From: Podila epigama
Taxonomy: Eukaryota; Mortierellomycota; Mortierellomycetes; Mortierellales; Mortierellaceae
Length of the DNA stretch: 53,857 bases
Direction of reading: 5' to 3'
Assembly: GCA_015679605.1 (NCBI GenBank)
Contig: JAAAVE010000015.1
Location: 1 to 53,857 of the forward strand
The translations under genes and the position numbers were made by a program. The notes below the pieces were generated by a model. It was not told the origin of the DNA and made no database searches. It was given only the letters and a program-made list of their open reading frames with translations. Below are positions 36,607-46,751 of this stretch, in pieces (the stretch's first letter is position 1; each line of letters begins with the position of its first letter).

Positions 36607-38162
36607 TTATCGTCGGTCGCGGTAAGAGTCGCGGTTCCCTCGATCGTCGCGCTCACGTCGCGACTCTCTGTAGTCTCGGTCACTGCGGTCTCTTTCACGA
36701 TCACGGTTACGGTCTCTATCTCGATCGTTTCTGTCGCTCCTCCGACTTGAACGGTCTCTATCGTCCTTGCTTGGATCTGTACGGTCCCTGCGCTCGTCGC
36801 GACGCCCATCTCTCTCACCATCGGCGTCTCTGCGGTCATCTCTGCGGTCATCTCTGCGGTCGCGGTGATCGTCAGACCTCCGACTAGAGTGATACGAATC
36901 AGACTTTTCGCGATCGTCTCTGCTTCTTTCACTACTCCGGCTATGATCCCGACTAACTTCCCGGTCGCGAACGCTTGATGCGTTAGATCGCCCAGTTGTA
37001 TGTGAAGTTGGTACTGGGACTGATTTTGGGATTCGGGACTCTCCTGGTTTAATGTATTTTTTGGTGATTGGTTCTGGCTCCTTTGGTTTTGCTCCTAGTC
37101 CCAAGAGTGCTGGCCGACGATTGAATTCAATCCTGGATGGTAGAAAACAGAAAACGAACAGGCAAAAAAGAGTCAAGATTTGAAGAATGAGGGAGAATGA
37201 ACAACAAGTCAAAAGAAAGGTTTTCTGGAAGAACTTACGCATCCGAGCCTTTTGCATCTCCAGTCCAGCCCATGCCTCGCAACAGAGCAGCACCAAATTC
37301 TTCCACAGGGACCTTTTCATAGTCATCAAGTGTAGCCTCATCAGGGAGCTCTTCCAGATTTTTTTGAAATGCCTCCACATCATCTGCATTAACATTTTCT
37401 TGAGCCTCTAATACAAGTTTTCTTGATTCGGATGCATTTTGACCGTTGATAGCTATTAGGTTGAGGACAAAGGGTAAAGGGTAAAGGACAAAAAAAAAGA
37501 GTTGTCAATATCTACATCCTGCTCTTTCGCTTTGTCGTTCGTCTCCTTGGTTACACGGCATTATACCTTCAAGAATTCTTCTAGCAGCGATCTCGTCAAT
37601 CGTCTCCTCCTTTTCAATGGTCAACGTGCTTGTTTCCTCCACAATGCCATTCACAGATGACTCCTCCGATACAGTAATTTCCTGAGTAGTCTGCTCCGTC
37701 TTTACTTTCTTGGTTATCTGAAGCCCATAACCGACCTCCTTGACCGGCTCTTCAATGACTTCCATTGGCGTCCGAATGCTTTCTTCGGGCACATATTGCT
37801 GTCTTTTCCGCTTTTCAAGGCTCTTTGATCTCCAATCTGCGTTCTCTAATTTTGGGATCGTCAAGAGTTTTGGTGATTCTTTAGGTACCAAACTAAGAAA
37901 ATAATTGAGGGAAAAAGATGGTATAGTTATGAATCATATCACAAATCAATACATCTCTGTTTTTGCCTTGAGTCGTGCTGTATGCTACAACGCAAGCGGA
38001 GCAATACCTTTGAATGCTATTGCCATCCACTCCAGAAATGAGTTCGTCCGCTGTCTCTGGCTCTGGCTGGTCATTAGAGGCGAAAGCTAGCGCAGACTTT
38101 TTGGCTAATGCAGGCTTGGGTGCCTTGGCATTCCCAAAGGTCAGCTTGATGGGTGTGGACAT
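36607..38162 (-). CDS. SPP2: Spp2/GPKOW-type G-patch pre-mRNA splicing factor with RD/RS tail
   Basis: Spp2 binds and activates the DEAH helicase Prp2 in the spliceosome before the first catalytic step. Exons: 38162-38008, 37892-37567, 37452-37239, 37132-36607; 406 aa. The diagnostic G-patch-like Spp2/MOS2 motif YEKVPVEEFGAALLRGMGW lies at about 205-225. The N-terminus begins STPIKLTFGNAK, similar to the FSF/KLxFG start of Spp2 homologues, and a helical DEIAARRILEG segment precedes the motif. The C-terminal ~130 residues are an Arg/Asp/Ser-rich low-complexity tail (DRDRNRDRERDRSDRD) resembling SR proteins and much longer than in yeast (185 aa). GPKOW's KOW domains are absent, so it is Spp2-like rather than full GPKOW-like. 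It shares a 144-bp divergent promoter with SUS1. Confidence 0.88.
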
Positions 38163-38306
38163 GGTGGTGTTGTAAACAAGTATTCAAGGCGGAGGCATTG
38201 GTCTCTACAATAAACTCTACTCAAATAGGACTAAGCCACAATAGCCTCTCTGGAAGTTGAATGTGTTGCCAAACTTACTGACATTGGAGCACATGCACTT
38301 GACAAA
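38163..38306. promoter_or_regulatory. Compact bidirectional promoter SPP2/SUS1
   Basis: Only 144 bp separate the two divergent start codons, so both 5' UTRs and core promoters must overlap or be very short. No TATA box is evident. It suggests co-expression of the splicing factor and the SUS1/ENY2 gene (inference). Confidence 0.5.
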
Positions 38307-38944
38307 ATGAGCTCTGTTACAAATGACCATATCCGATCCAATCTTCACAGAGAACTCGTAGAGTCTGGAAAACGAGACCAGTAAGAATATTTTCTCTTTC
38401 TTCATTGTTCGGGTTTTCGTTTAATTACTTGTCAGCGTCATCTTTGGCCCTCCCCCTGCATTTGCTAGTCATTATTTGAGCTAATACAATGTGAATGAAT
38501 GTATGACAGGTTGGTCGAGGTTTTGAAAGCTCGATTGATAGAGTCTGGCTGGCGCGATGAAATGAAAGTGTATACAAAGGGTAGGGTTCTTTGACAGAGG
38601 CTGTTCAATCTTCTTTGACGTGTGGTTTTTTGATCGAAAACAGTGTAATTGATCTCCATGGTATCTTATCTGTAGAGAAACTTCAGGCAAAGGAAAAGCT
38701 ACCTTCAGTTGACGATACCATCCGTGAAGTCAGTGACCATGCGCGAGGTAAGTTGGTGATGGATTAGAGAGGGTAAAGAAGAAAAACACCCTGTCTTGGC
38801 TAAATCCCATGCTAGTCGCTCAAGTATCCCTTTGTAATGAATCCTTTTGTAATCTCCTTTTGGGTAACGATAGCAACCATCCCTGACAACATCAAAGCCG
38901 AGCTCCTGATGAAAATTAGTGCTTTTGTTGAAGACAACCTTTAA
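38307..38944 (+). CDS. SUS1: Sus1/ENY2, SAGA DUB-module and TREX-2 subunit
   Basis: Small nuclear helical protein linking SAGA histone H2B deubiquitination to TREX-2 mRNA export. Four short exons were assembled by frame and homology: 38307-38380, 38510-38580, 38676-38747, 38874-38944; 288 nt, 95 aa (yeast 96, human ENY2 101). Sequence landmarks are NLHRELVESGKRDQLVEVLK, ARLIESGWRDEMKVYTK, LPSVDDTIREVSDHARATIP and DNIKAELLMKISAFVEDNL. They align along the full length with ENY2 (helical hairpins, GWxD core, VPD/IPD turn before the last helix). Introns are 129, 95 and 126 bp with canonical GTAAGA/GTAGGG/GTAAGT donors and YAG acceptors. Each exon is about 70 nt, so no single open frame reveals the gene. 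It is divergent from SPP2. Confidence 0.92.
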
Positions 38945-40231
38945 AAGGGACAGACACCCATTGCTGTCATCAATAAAATGAAAATTATGGCTGTGCGCCC
39001 AAAATGTGTAGAAAGGGCATCGATTTGAGCCAATCGCGTCCAACGTCCTTTGTTGGCACTGTGTACGTGAATTTGTACGTGTTCAAAATGTTGGGGTAGG
39101 TTTTTTTGTTGACCATGACAAAGATGAAAATCACAAAAGGCCGCCGAATTAAGCATTTAGTGTGGAGAAGGATGTCTCCGAAGAACAACTCTATGCAGAC
39201 ACCGGCACACCACACTGTTGACCCGATTTACGTCTAGTTTTGGGGCACCATCGTTTGTTACGTACCATCAGAATTCAGACTCTCAGTCAGCGATAATTCT
39301 CATGCACGAGTTACATTCCTTTATTCTTGCGTCTCGCTGGGCCATTATACACAAAGTCATGTCTTGTAGTAAGTAGCATTTGATAGCCCGGTTGCTCGGA
39401 GATAAGGTAGGTCAAGGTCCATGGGCCATGGGCCATGACAAAAAAATTATTATGCCAGCACCTGATTGCACAATATGGAAATGTCCAGCCTTCTTGCCAT
39501 GATAATACGACCGTGCGTGCATGCGTGCATGCGTCCATCTACCAACTATCAACCCCACTACTGGCAGTATACATCCATGCTTTATTGTCGTGGTCACTCA
39601 CGAATCATGGACATGGTGATGGTTATAATGAAATAGAGTGACAACCATAGGAATGTTTGTGGATACAAGTTGTCCATGCGTTGTCTCCTCCAATTGTCCC
39701 CCAATGTATATGTCAATCAGCTCATAACAAGTATTGAATCAAAATGGGAAAATTGAACCAACCCTCAGACCATCCCTCGCTGGGAGAGCGGAGAGCATGG
39801 ACCCAACAACCGCGACATGGATTCAAGGAATTATTAATTTTTTTTTGCGCCCTTCCAAAAAAAAATAAAAGCGTAGGGTCAAAAGCAACAGTCACTTTCA
39901 GTTTTGGGCGGATTACAATTGACGTTGGACTGTCTATTTTTTTTTTTTTTTTTTTTTTATCCATGGATGGTCTCGTTGTCGTCTCCGTTTGGCTTTGCTA
40001 AGATAGTCAAGACAGACAGACATTCCTTTGCAACTCGACAACAAAGTCATAAATACCCATTCAATCCTTCTTTTACCTTTTTTTTTTCTCTTCCTTTTCT
40101 ATCTCTCTCTTTCACTCTCCCACCTCTACCCCACTCCATCTGCGATTTACTCTTTTTGTGTTTTCATACCCCAATCTCCCTTTTTGCCTCGGCGTTTACT
40201 AAACCCTCAACACAACAACTAAAGAATCACA
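38945..40231. other. Intergenic with short repeats; elongase upstream region
   Basis: About 1.3 kb without a recognisable gene. It holds a 19-bp CCATGG-type repeat (39419-39437) also found at 51287-51305, a TGCGTGCA run (39513-39537), a T run of roughly 20 (39936-39959) and a pyrimidine-rich leader (40080-40190) before the elongase ATG. The sequence CATAAATACC (about 40049) may be a weak TATA element. Confidence 0.5.
39419..39437. repeat. 19-bp CCATGGG-unit repeat, copy 1
   Basis: CCATGGGCCATGGGCCATG, a tandem 7-bp unit containing nested NcoI-type palindromes. An identical 19-mer occurs at 51287-51305. Confidence 0.7.
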
Positions 40232-41659
40232 ATGGAATCAGGACCAATGCCTGCTGGAATCCCTTTCCCTGAATACTATGATTTCTTCATGGATTGGAAG
40301 ACACCATTGGCCATCGCCGCCACCTATACCGCTGCAGTCACCCTCTTCAACCCCAAGGTCGGCAAGGTCTCCCGCGTCGTTGCCAAGTCTGCCAACGCCA
40401 AACCCGCCGAGAAGAGCCAGTCTGGTGCTGCCATGACTGCTTTTGTCTTTGTCCACAACCTGATCTTGTGCATATACTCAGCTATCACCTTCTACAACAT
40501 GTTCCCCGCCATGATCAAGAACTTTGCCTCACATACCCTCTTTGACGCTGTAAGTTTTCTTCTTTTATTCTTTATTATGTCAATCATGTTTGTATTTTTC
40601 TGTTTGATTGTCTATTTTGGATTTTTGCAAGAACAAAATCTTTTTGTCCTCTTTTCAATATCGAACCTGACCAGGAGTATCAGGAGAAGGGTTGAGTAGA
40701 ACGAGGCACGAAAGAACGAGGAAATAGAGTGTATGAGAGAGAGTGTGTGAGAGAGAGCAACATCAGTTGTGTTGAGAATGGAATCAACCTTGAGTCTTGA
40801 GTAACAGGATCGTTGGGGAGGGGTCTTTTTCTCGTTTTCAAAGGGTTTCTTTCCAAACACCATCCATCCAATTTGTATTACGGACATTTTTTTTCTCATT
40901 TTTGCTGGGGTCAATTATCTCTATTTTGTGTGACACCACAAAACGCCACCAAACAATATCGCTTCCCCCATCCCCCACGTTTTTTACTTTTTTTTTCTCT
41001 TTCAAGAAAAAGAGCCTAAACCACCATGACACAATTGCCACTGGTGCACGTCCCATTCCGTTCTGGCACCAAGCAATACCATGCCAATACATTACAATGC
41101 CTGCAGCAGCACCTTGACTAATCTGGATATCCTTTTGAATTTTGTAATATAGTATTGCGACACTGACAAGTCCCTCTGGAACGGCTCCCTTGGATACTGG
41201 GGCTACATCTTCTACCTCTCCAAGTTCTACGAGGTCATCGACACCATCATCATCATTCTCAAAGGTCGTCGCTCTTCTCTCCTCCAGACCTACCACCATG
41301 CCGGCGCCATGATCACCATGTGGTCCGGCATCAACTACCAGGCTACCCCTATCTGGATCTTTGTCGTCTTCAACTCCTTCATCCACTCCATCATGTACGC
41401 CTACTACGCCGCCACCTCCATCGGCCTCCACCCCCCAGGCAAAAAGTACCTCACCTCCATGCAGATCACCCAGTTCTTGGTCGGCATGACCATCGCCGTC
41501 TCTTACCTCTTTGTCCCCGGCTGCATCCGAACCCCCGGTGCTCAAATGGCCGTCTGGATCAACGTCGGCTACCTCTTCCCCCTCACCTACCTCTTTGTCG
41601 ACTTTGCCAAGCGCACCTACTCCAACCGCGCCGCCAATGCCGCCAAGAAGGCTCAGTAA
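40232..41659 (+). CDS. ELO-family fatty-acid elongase (MAELO-like)
   Basis: Condensing enzyme (3-ketoacyl-CoA synthase) of the ER fatty-acid elongation cycle. Exons 40232-40549 and 41153-41659 (phase 0), 274 aa. Multi-pass membrane protein with ELO motifs FYLSKFYEVIDTIIIILK, the histidine box region LLQTYHHAGAM (151-155 is QTYHH), NSFIHSIMYAYY and TSMQITQFLVG, and a Lys-rich C-terminus (AKKAQ) that may serve as an ER-retrieval signal. The N-terminus (MESGPMPAGIPFPEYYDFF) is, from memory, nearly identical to the Mortierella alpina elongase MAELO (275 aa). This is the main taxonomic clue in the window. The histidine box carries Gln for the first His. Chain-length preference cannot be read with certainty. 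The 603-bp intron is the longest here. Confidence 0.93.
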
Positions 41660-41888
41660 AAAACGGGAGAAAGTAACAGGTTTCCTTTGCATCCCATTTT
41701 ACCACCACTCTTTCGTTTTCATACTTTTTTTGTCACCTTTTCTGTTCTTCTCCTCCCTCTGCATGTAATAAAATATCTTTAACAATCCAAAAAGGACATG
41801 TATTGTGTATGTTGTGAAATGTTATGTTGTGAAAGAAGATGATATATTTCTGTGTGGATATACTTTTTCATCTTCTCATGCTCTCACT

Positions 41889-44082
41889 CTATCTTCGACG
41901 GACAGGTGGAGCATGACCTCCTCCTACCTGTTGCCCGTTCTGTTGAGCAACCTTGGCCAGATGTGCAGTCTCAAATGCAGAGATGGCTCGAAGCATCAAA
42001 ACAACTTCAGGGTTTTGGACATTATCAGATGCTGCGTTTGCATCATGTACTGACACGCGTGAGAAGAATTCGTGCAACAAATTCAATAACCGTGGGAACC
42101 CATCCACAAACGCTTGATGAAGGAATTGTGATGCTACATGGAGACGATAACGCGACCATAAAAAAAGTGTTTTGTTAGCAAACTAACTCTTTTGGACCTA
42201 ATTACATTTGAAGGAGGATAGTACAAAAAAAAAAAAAAAAAAAAAAAAAACTTACAGCGAGCAGACGCTCTGAGCTCCTGTTCGAAATGCAAGGACAAAT
42301 TCTGCCAGAACCGGTGGATAATGTTTCCATCCATACTCTGGGCCACAATATCCAAGAAGGATACTTGAGTCAAAGGATCACGTTTCCGGGCCAGAACCCT
42401 CTCCAAAAGGTAAATCTAAGTGATTAAAAAAAAAGGTGTTCTTTAGTACCCGTTTTATATTACAGAAAGGGGTCGCGCCATCTAAAGAGCATAACGCATT
42501 GTTGATACCTTGACACAGCCAGTATACATTTCGTCCATCAACTTTTCCATTCTTTTCCAAAGAATCGATGTCCAGAGACCCGCTGCTCCGACACTCGGCT
42601 CTCCATCTCGACGTCGAACTCCTCCTCCAATGAATCCCGATGCGCCACTATTCATGCTTGCCTCTATGGATACCAAATTGATTTAGTTTTGTCTCTTTTT
42701 TTCAATGTTCCACATAAATGGAAAGCAAAGTACATGTACATCAATGTCGTGAGCGTGAGCTACTAACCTTTGGCTTCTTTCTGGAGCGATTGGATATCTA
42801 GCGCGTGTTTGATATTAGAGTGAAGTTTTCCAGACAAGTTCGACGTGATGGCCATGAGCTTGATATCTAGACCCTTCAGACTATAAAACACTTGTAAGGC
42901 CGATCCAACCTGTGCCTGATTTTGAGTAGACATTCCATCCTGAAGCATCTTGTCAGCCATCTCAATAATACGCCCACGGACGTGCTCCAGGTTGCGGACC
43001 TCGTTATCAACAACGTGAATGCCCTCCAGATCAGACTCTTGAAGCAGCGATTCTATATGTTGACGTTCAGGTGTTCAGGATGAAAGGAGTAAACACGTTT
43101 TCAAAAGTTAGCGGGTGAATAATTGTGATGTCTGGTTCTTACAGCGATCATTCGAGATATCAACCTGTCAGTAGAAAAAAAAAAAAGGCATCTTACCAAC
43201 TTCACTCAATGTCAAGGCTGCTTTCGTGAGTTCGAGGTCACCTCCGGGCATCTGCATTTCCAATCGTTTGCAGAGATACAAGAATCGTAGGACTCTTCGG
43301 AGCATTTCCGACGCAATCTGGAGACGTTCCAGCTGAATGGTATAAGTTTGAATCAGCTCGAAAGGAGTCTTTACCTTGAAAGATAATCTATACGTCGTTT
43401 GATGCCGAAATATTGATAGGGTCGTATCAGTATGACCTCTGCTTGTTCGATAAAGGATAGAAAAACAAGAACAAGTAGGGAGAGGGATGGGCGTGGTCGT
43501 GAACTGAATTGGTATAAAAGACTGACCTCTCCATAGACGTCGTCAATGCCTTGAGTCCTGCTTTTACGGTCATTAATACAGTCTCCAGCTCTCTGATACC
43601 TGCTGCTTGGCTTAAGAGGTCATTATAATGTGTTGTAACCTAGGTTGGTGTTTAAGGAGGTTTGCGAGTTGCAAGAGAAAGGCAATGAATGATCGATGTT
43701 TGTGGTGGTTTTTGTTTGGTCTGAGTAGTGTCGCGAGTTGATCATTGGAATGTGTCTCTCCGTACCTGATCCTGGAGCTGCTTGTTGAGACTATCTATGC
43801 TAAAGGAGAGACTCGAGAGTGAAGTGGCGATATCGATCTCTCCTTTGGCTGACTGGTGGATAATTGAATTTGCGTGCGTGTTTGGGTCAAACTGGTCCAC
43901 CAGGAACGAGTCATAATCTACCAAGAGATGTCATGTGAGTCTGCTAGTATTGTTAGGGTTAAAAACAAGAATAAAAATAAAGAAGAAAGAAAGAAAAACA
44001 AAGTTCAAGGTGACGATGTTGATGAGATGACGAACAGATACATACCGGCGTACGAGTCGAGTTGAGCAATGGCAGTTGACAT
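41889..44082 (-). CDS. COG5: Conserved oligomeric Golgi complex subunit 5 (short form)
   Basis: COG is the tethering complex for intra-Golgi retrograde vesicles; COG5 belongs to lobe B. Exons: 44082-44046, 43917-43766, 43639-43527, 43387-43197, 43052-42768, 42663-42509, 42415-42256, 42133-41889; 445 aa, in frame. It tracks human COG5 closely: YDSFLVDQFDPNTHANSIIH, LLSQAAGIRELETVLMTVKA, QIASEMLRRVLRFLYLCKRL, STQNQAQVGSALQVFYSLKG, LWTSILWKRMEKLMDEMYTG, ERVLARKRDPL, HQAFVDGFPRLLNLLHEFF. It stops soon after AFETAHLAK, where human COG5 (~839 aa) continues for roughly 400 residues. Yeast Cog5 (~403 aa) is similarly short. Only 229 bp separate its stop from the convergent elongase stop, leaving no room for more exons without overlap. 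Confidence 0.9.
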
Positions 44083-44371
44083 TTGGCTTATGAAAATGGA
44101 ATGTGATGTTCAAATGAAAAGATTGCAAGTGATGCTTCACAAAAAGCGCGTTCAATTCTGGGTTCGAGAAATTTAATCAAGGGGTGTATTTTGAATCACC
44201 TCAAGATAAGCAGTTGAACGGAGAATGAAAATCTTGACTTCCCCGCAAAATATGGAACTGCCTTTTTAGAACACACTTTTTTCATTTTTATTTTTTTTCC
44301 AGATCTCACCCCAACTCGATCCCACAACAAATCAATCACTCATCCTCCTCATCTTACATTCCCTAGCAAGC
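44083..44371. promoter_or_regulatory. Bidirectional promoter COG5/ADE2
   Basis: 289 bp between divergent start codons. A pyrimidine-rich segment (44275-44360) precedes the ADE2 ATG. I looked for TGACTC (the Gcn4/Bas1 site of yeast ADE genes) and did not find it; TGACTT occurs once near 44237. Confidence 0.5.
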
Positions 44372-46362
44372 ATGGAGTCTCGTAAAGTCGGCATTCTCGG
44401 AGGCGGTCAGCTTGGCCGTATGGTTCAAGAGGCTGCCTCTCGCCTCAACATCAGTCTCACTATCCTTGACGAGCCTGTTGATGCCCCCGCCAAGCAGGTG
44501 AACTCGGCCCAGTCCCATCTCCAGGGAAGCTTCAAGGATCCCGTCAAGATCAGGGAGCTCGCTGAAGCCGTCGATGTCATTACAGTCGAGATCGAGCACG
44601 TTGATACCACTGTCCTCAAGGAACTCGAAGCCTCTGGCAAATCCATTCACCCAACCCCTGCCACGATCTCTCTGATCCAGGACAAGTACTTGCAGAAGCA
44701 GCATCTCGCAAAGTTCCAGATCCCCTTGGCCGATTCCCTTGATTGCCCTGATCAACAGGCCATTGAGAATGCTGGAAAAGAGTTTGGCTACCCCTTCATG
44801 TTGAAGGCCAAAACGATGGCATACGATGGAAAGGGCAACTATGTTGTCAAGTCTGCGGATGATCTCAAAGATGCCCGCTCCAAGCTTGCTCCCGGCGTTC
44901 CGCTCTACGCTGAGCGTTGGGCCAAGTTTGACCGCGAGTTGGCTGTGATGGTGGTCCGTTCGGTCACTGGCGAAGTTCGTTCTTACCCCGTTGTTGAGAC
45001 TGTCCACAAGAACAACATTTGCCACTTGGTTTTTGCCCCTGCCCAGGTCGGTCGCGGTCTCGCCGGCACCTCTGACGAGACCTTTTCCAAATCAATTCAG
45101 GAGAGAGCTAGAAAGGTGGCCGAGAACGCCATCTCTAGCTTGTCAGGTGCCGGTGTCTTTGGTGTTGAGATGTTTTTGATGCAAGATGGTAACGTGTCGT
45201 TTCTTATTGGAGAAAAATGGATTCTACATATCTTGTTGGCAAAGGTAACCTTCAGCTGCTGGTGTGAGTCATACTAAAATTCCGACCCTCTCTCTCTTTC
45301 TCTTTCGCTTTCTCTTGCTCTTGCTCTTGCTCCTCTCGCCTTCCTTCAAACCCATTTTGACATGGCAAAATAGGCAGCATTCTGTTGAACGAGATTGCTC
45401 CTCGTCCACACAACTCGGGACATTATACCATCGAGGCTTGCCACACTTCGCAATACGAGAACCATCTTCGCGCCATTTTGGGACTTCCTTTGGGCTCGAC
45501 GGCCATGAAGGTTCAGGCATCGGGTATGTTGAATATTCTGGGTGCTGGAGACAAGACCTATGAGGCCTGCAAGCTTGCCTATGGTATCCCTGGAACGACT
45601 ACACATCTCTATGGCAAGAAGGAGTGCAAGGCTGGTCGCAAGATGGGACATATCACAGTTGTGGGTGATTCGATGCAGGAGGTTCATGAGCGTTTGTTGC
45701 CAATGGTCAAGAATTTGGATCCTGAAGATTCTTCGCCTTTTAACTTGGATCCTTTGGTCTCGATTGTCATGGGATCTGACAGCGACTTGAAGGTCATGGA
45801 GGCCGCTGCTCAGATCTTGACAAAGATGGGAGTTCCCTTTGAGCTTTCCTTGGTCTCTGCTCATAGGACACCAGAGAGAATGTACCATTTCGGACGAATG
45901 GCTGACAAGCGTGGCGTGAAGGTGATCATTGCAGGTGCTGGTGGTGCTGCTCATTTGCCTGGTATGGTCGCTGCCTTGACTCCACTGCCTGTGATCGGTG
46001 TGCCTGTCCGCGGAAGCACCCTTGACGGTGTCGACTCACTCCACTCTATTGTCCAGATGCCTGTAAGTCTTTTAACACGCCAATTGTCAAAAATGTGAGA
46101 AAAAAGACCAAGACGAGACCCTAACATGTTCTTCATTATTATTTTTTGTTTACGTATTTAGCGCGGTGTCCCAGTGGCGACGGTGGCTATTAACAACAGT
46201 ACGAATGCTGCTCTTCTTGCAGTAAGGATGTTGGGTAGCTTTATCCCTTCATACCTGGACAAGATGGCGAAGTACCAGGATAGTATGGAGAAGGAGGTTC
46301 TTGCCAAGATTGATACATTGGATCGTGTAGGATGGGAAAAGTACGAGTACATTAAGCATTAA
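44372..46362 (+). CDS. ADE2: Phosphoribosylaminoimidazole carboxylase (AIR carboxylase, PurK-PurE fusion)
   Basis: Converts AIR to CAIR in de novo purine synthesis. Exons 44372-45188, 45374-46062, 46162-46362; 568 aa (yeast Ade2 571). The N-terminal PurK-type ATP-grasp part starts [20 protein letters not shown] and includes [30 protein letters not shown] and [17 protein letters not shown]. The C-terminal PurE part starts near residue 400 with [17 protein letters not shown], then [31 protein letters not shown] and [32 protein letters not shown]. All catalytic motifs are intact, and the fused layout is the standard fungal form. An intronic pyrimidine run (TCTCTTTCGC) follows donor 1. Loss of ADE2 gives red colonies in yeast; no such defect is seen here. 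Confidence 0.97.
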
Positions 46363-46751
46363 GCATTAGAAGGAGAGATATCTATATTCATTCATTTTCT
46401 GCATTCTCACTTTTTCTTTCCTTGACATAAAATAACCACAACCACTGTAACATGAACACACACAAACAAAAATAAACACAAGCACCTTCGTTCACACGCA
46501 TCGCATCCCGCACGAACCAACCAATCTTTTTTTTTTTTCTGTTTCTGGAAAAACAAGCCACATCCGCATTAGGCGATTTCTGTGTAGTCGCTGTGTGTGA
46601 ATGCGAGAGAGCAAGAAGAAGAGATAAAAGAAAAAACTCACCTTCAGAAAAAGGAACTCCACCCGATTCAAATCAATCATATTTTTTTTTTTTTTTTTTT
46701 TTGTTTCTGCATTGTAATCCTTCTTGACATATCCCTTTGATCCCCTTATCC
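46363..46751. other. Intergenic: ADE2 3' region and MDM31 upstream region
   Basis: About 390 bp containing T/A homopolymers (46525-46540; a 22-nt T run at 46682-46703). No additional gene recognised. Confidence 0.5.

Noticed and set aside
40550-41152. Possible nested gene in the long elongase intron
   Set aside because: Open frames on both strands are short and homopolymer-driven; no splice-supported exon found.
46353-46370. CATTAAG duplication at the ADE2 stop
   Set aside because: A 7-bp slippage duplication without effect on the protein.
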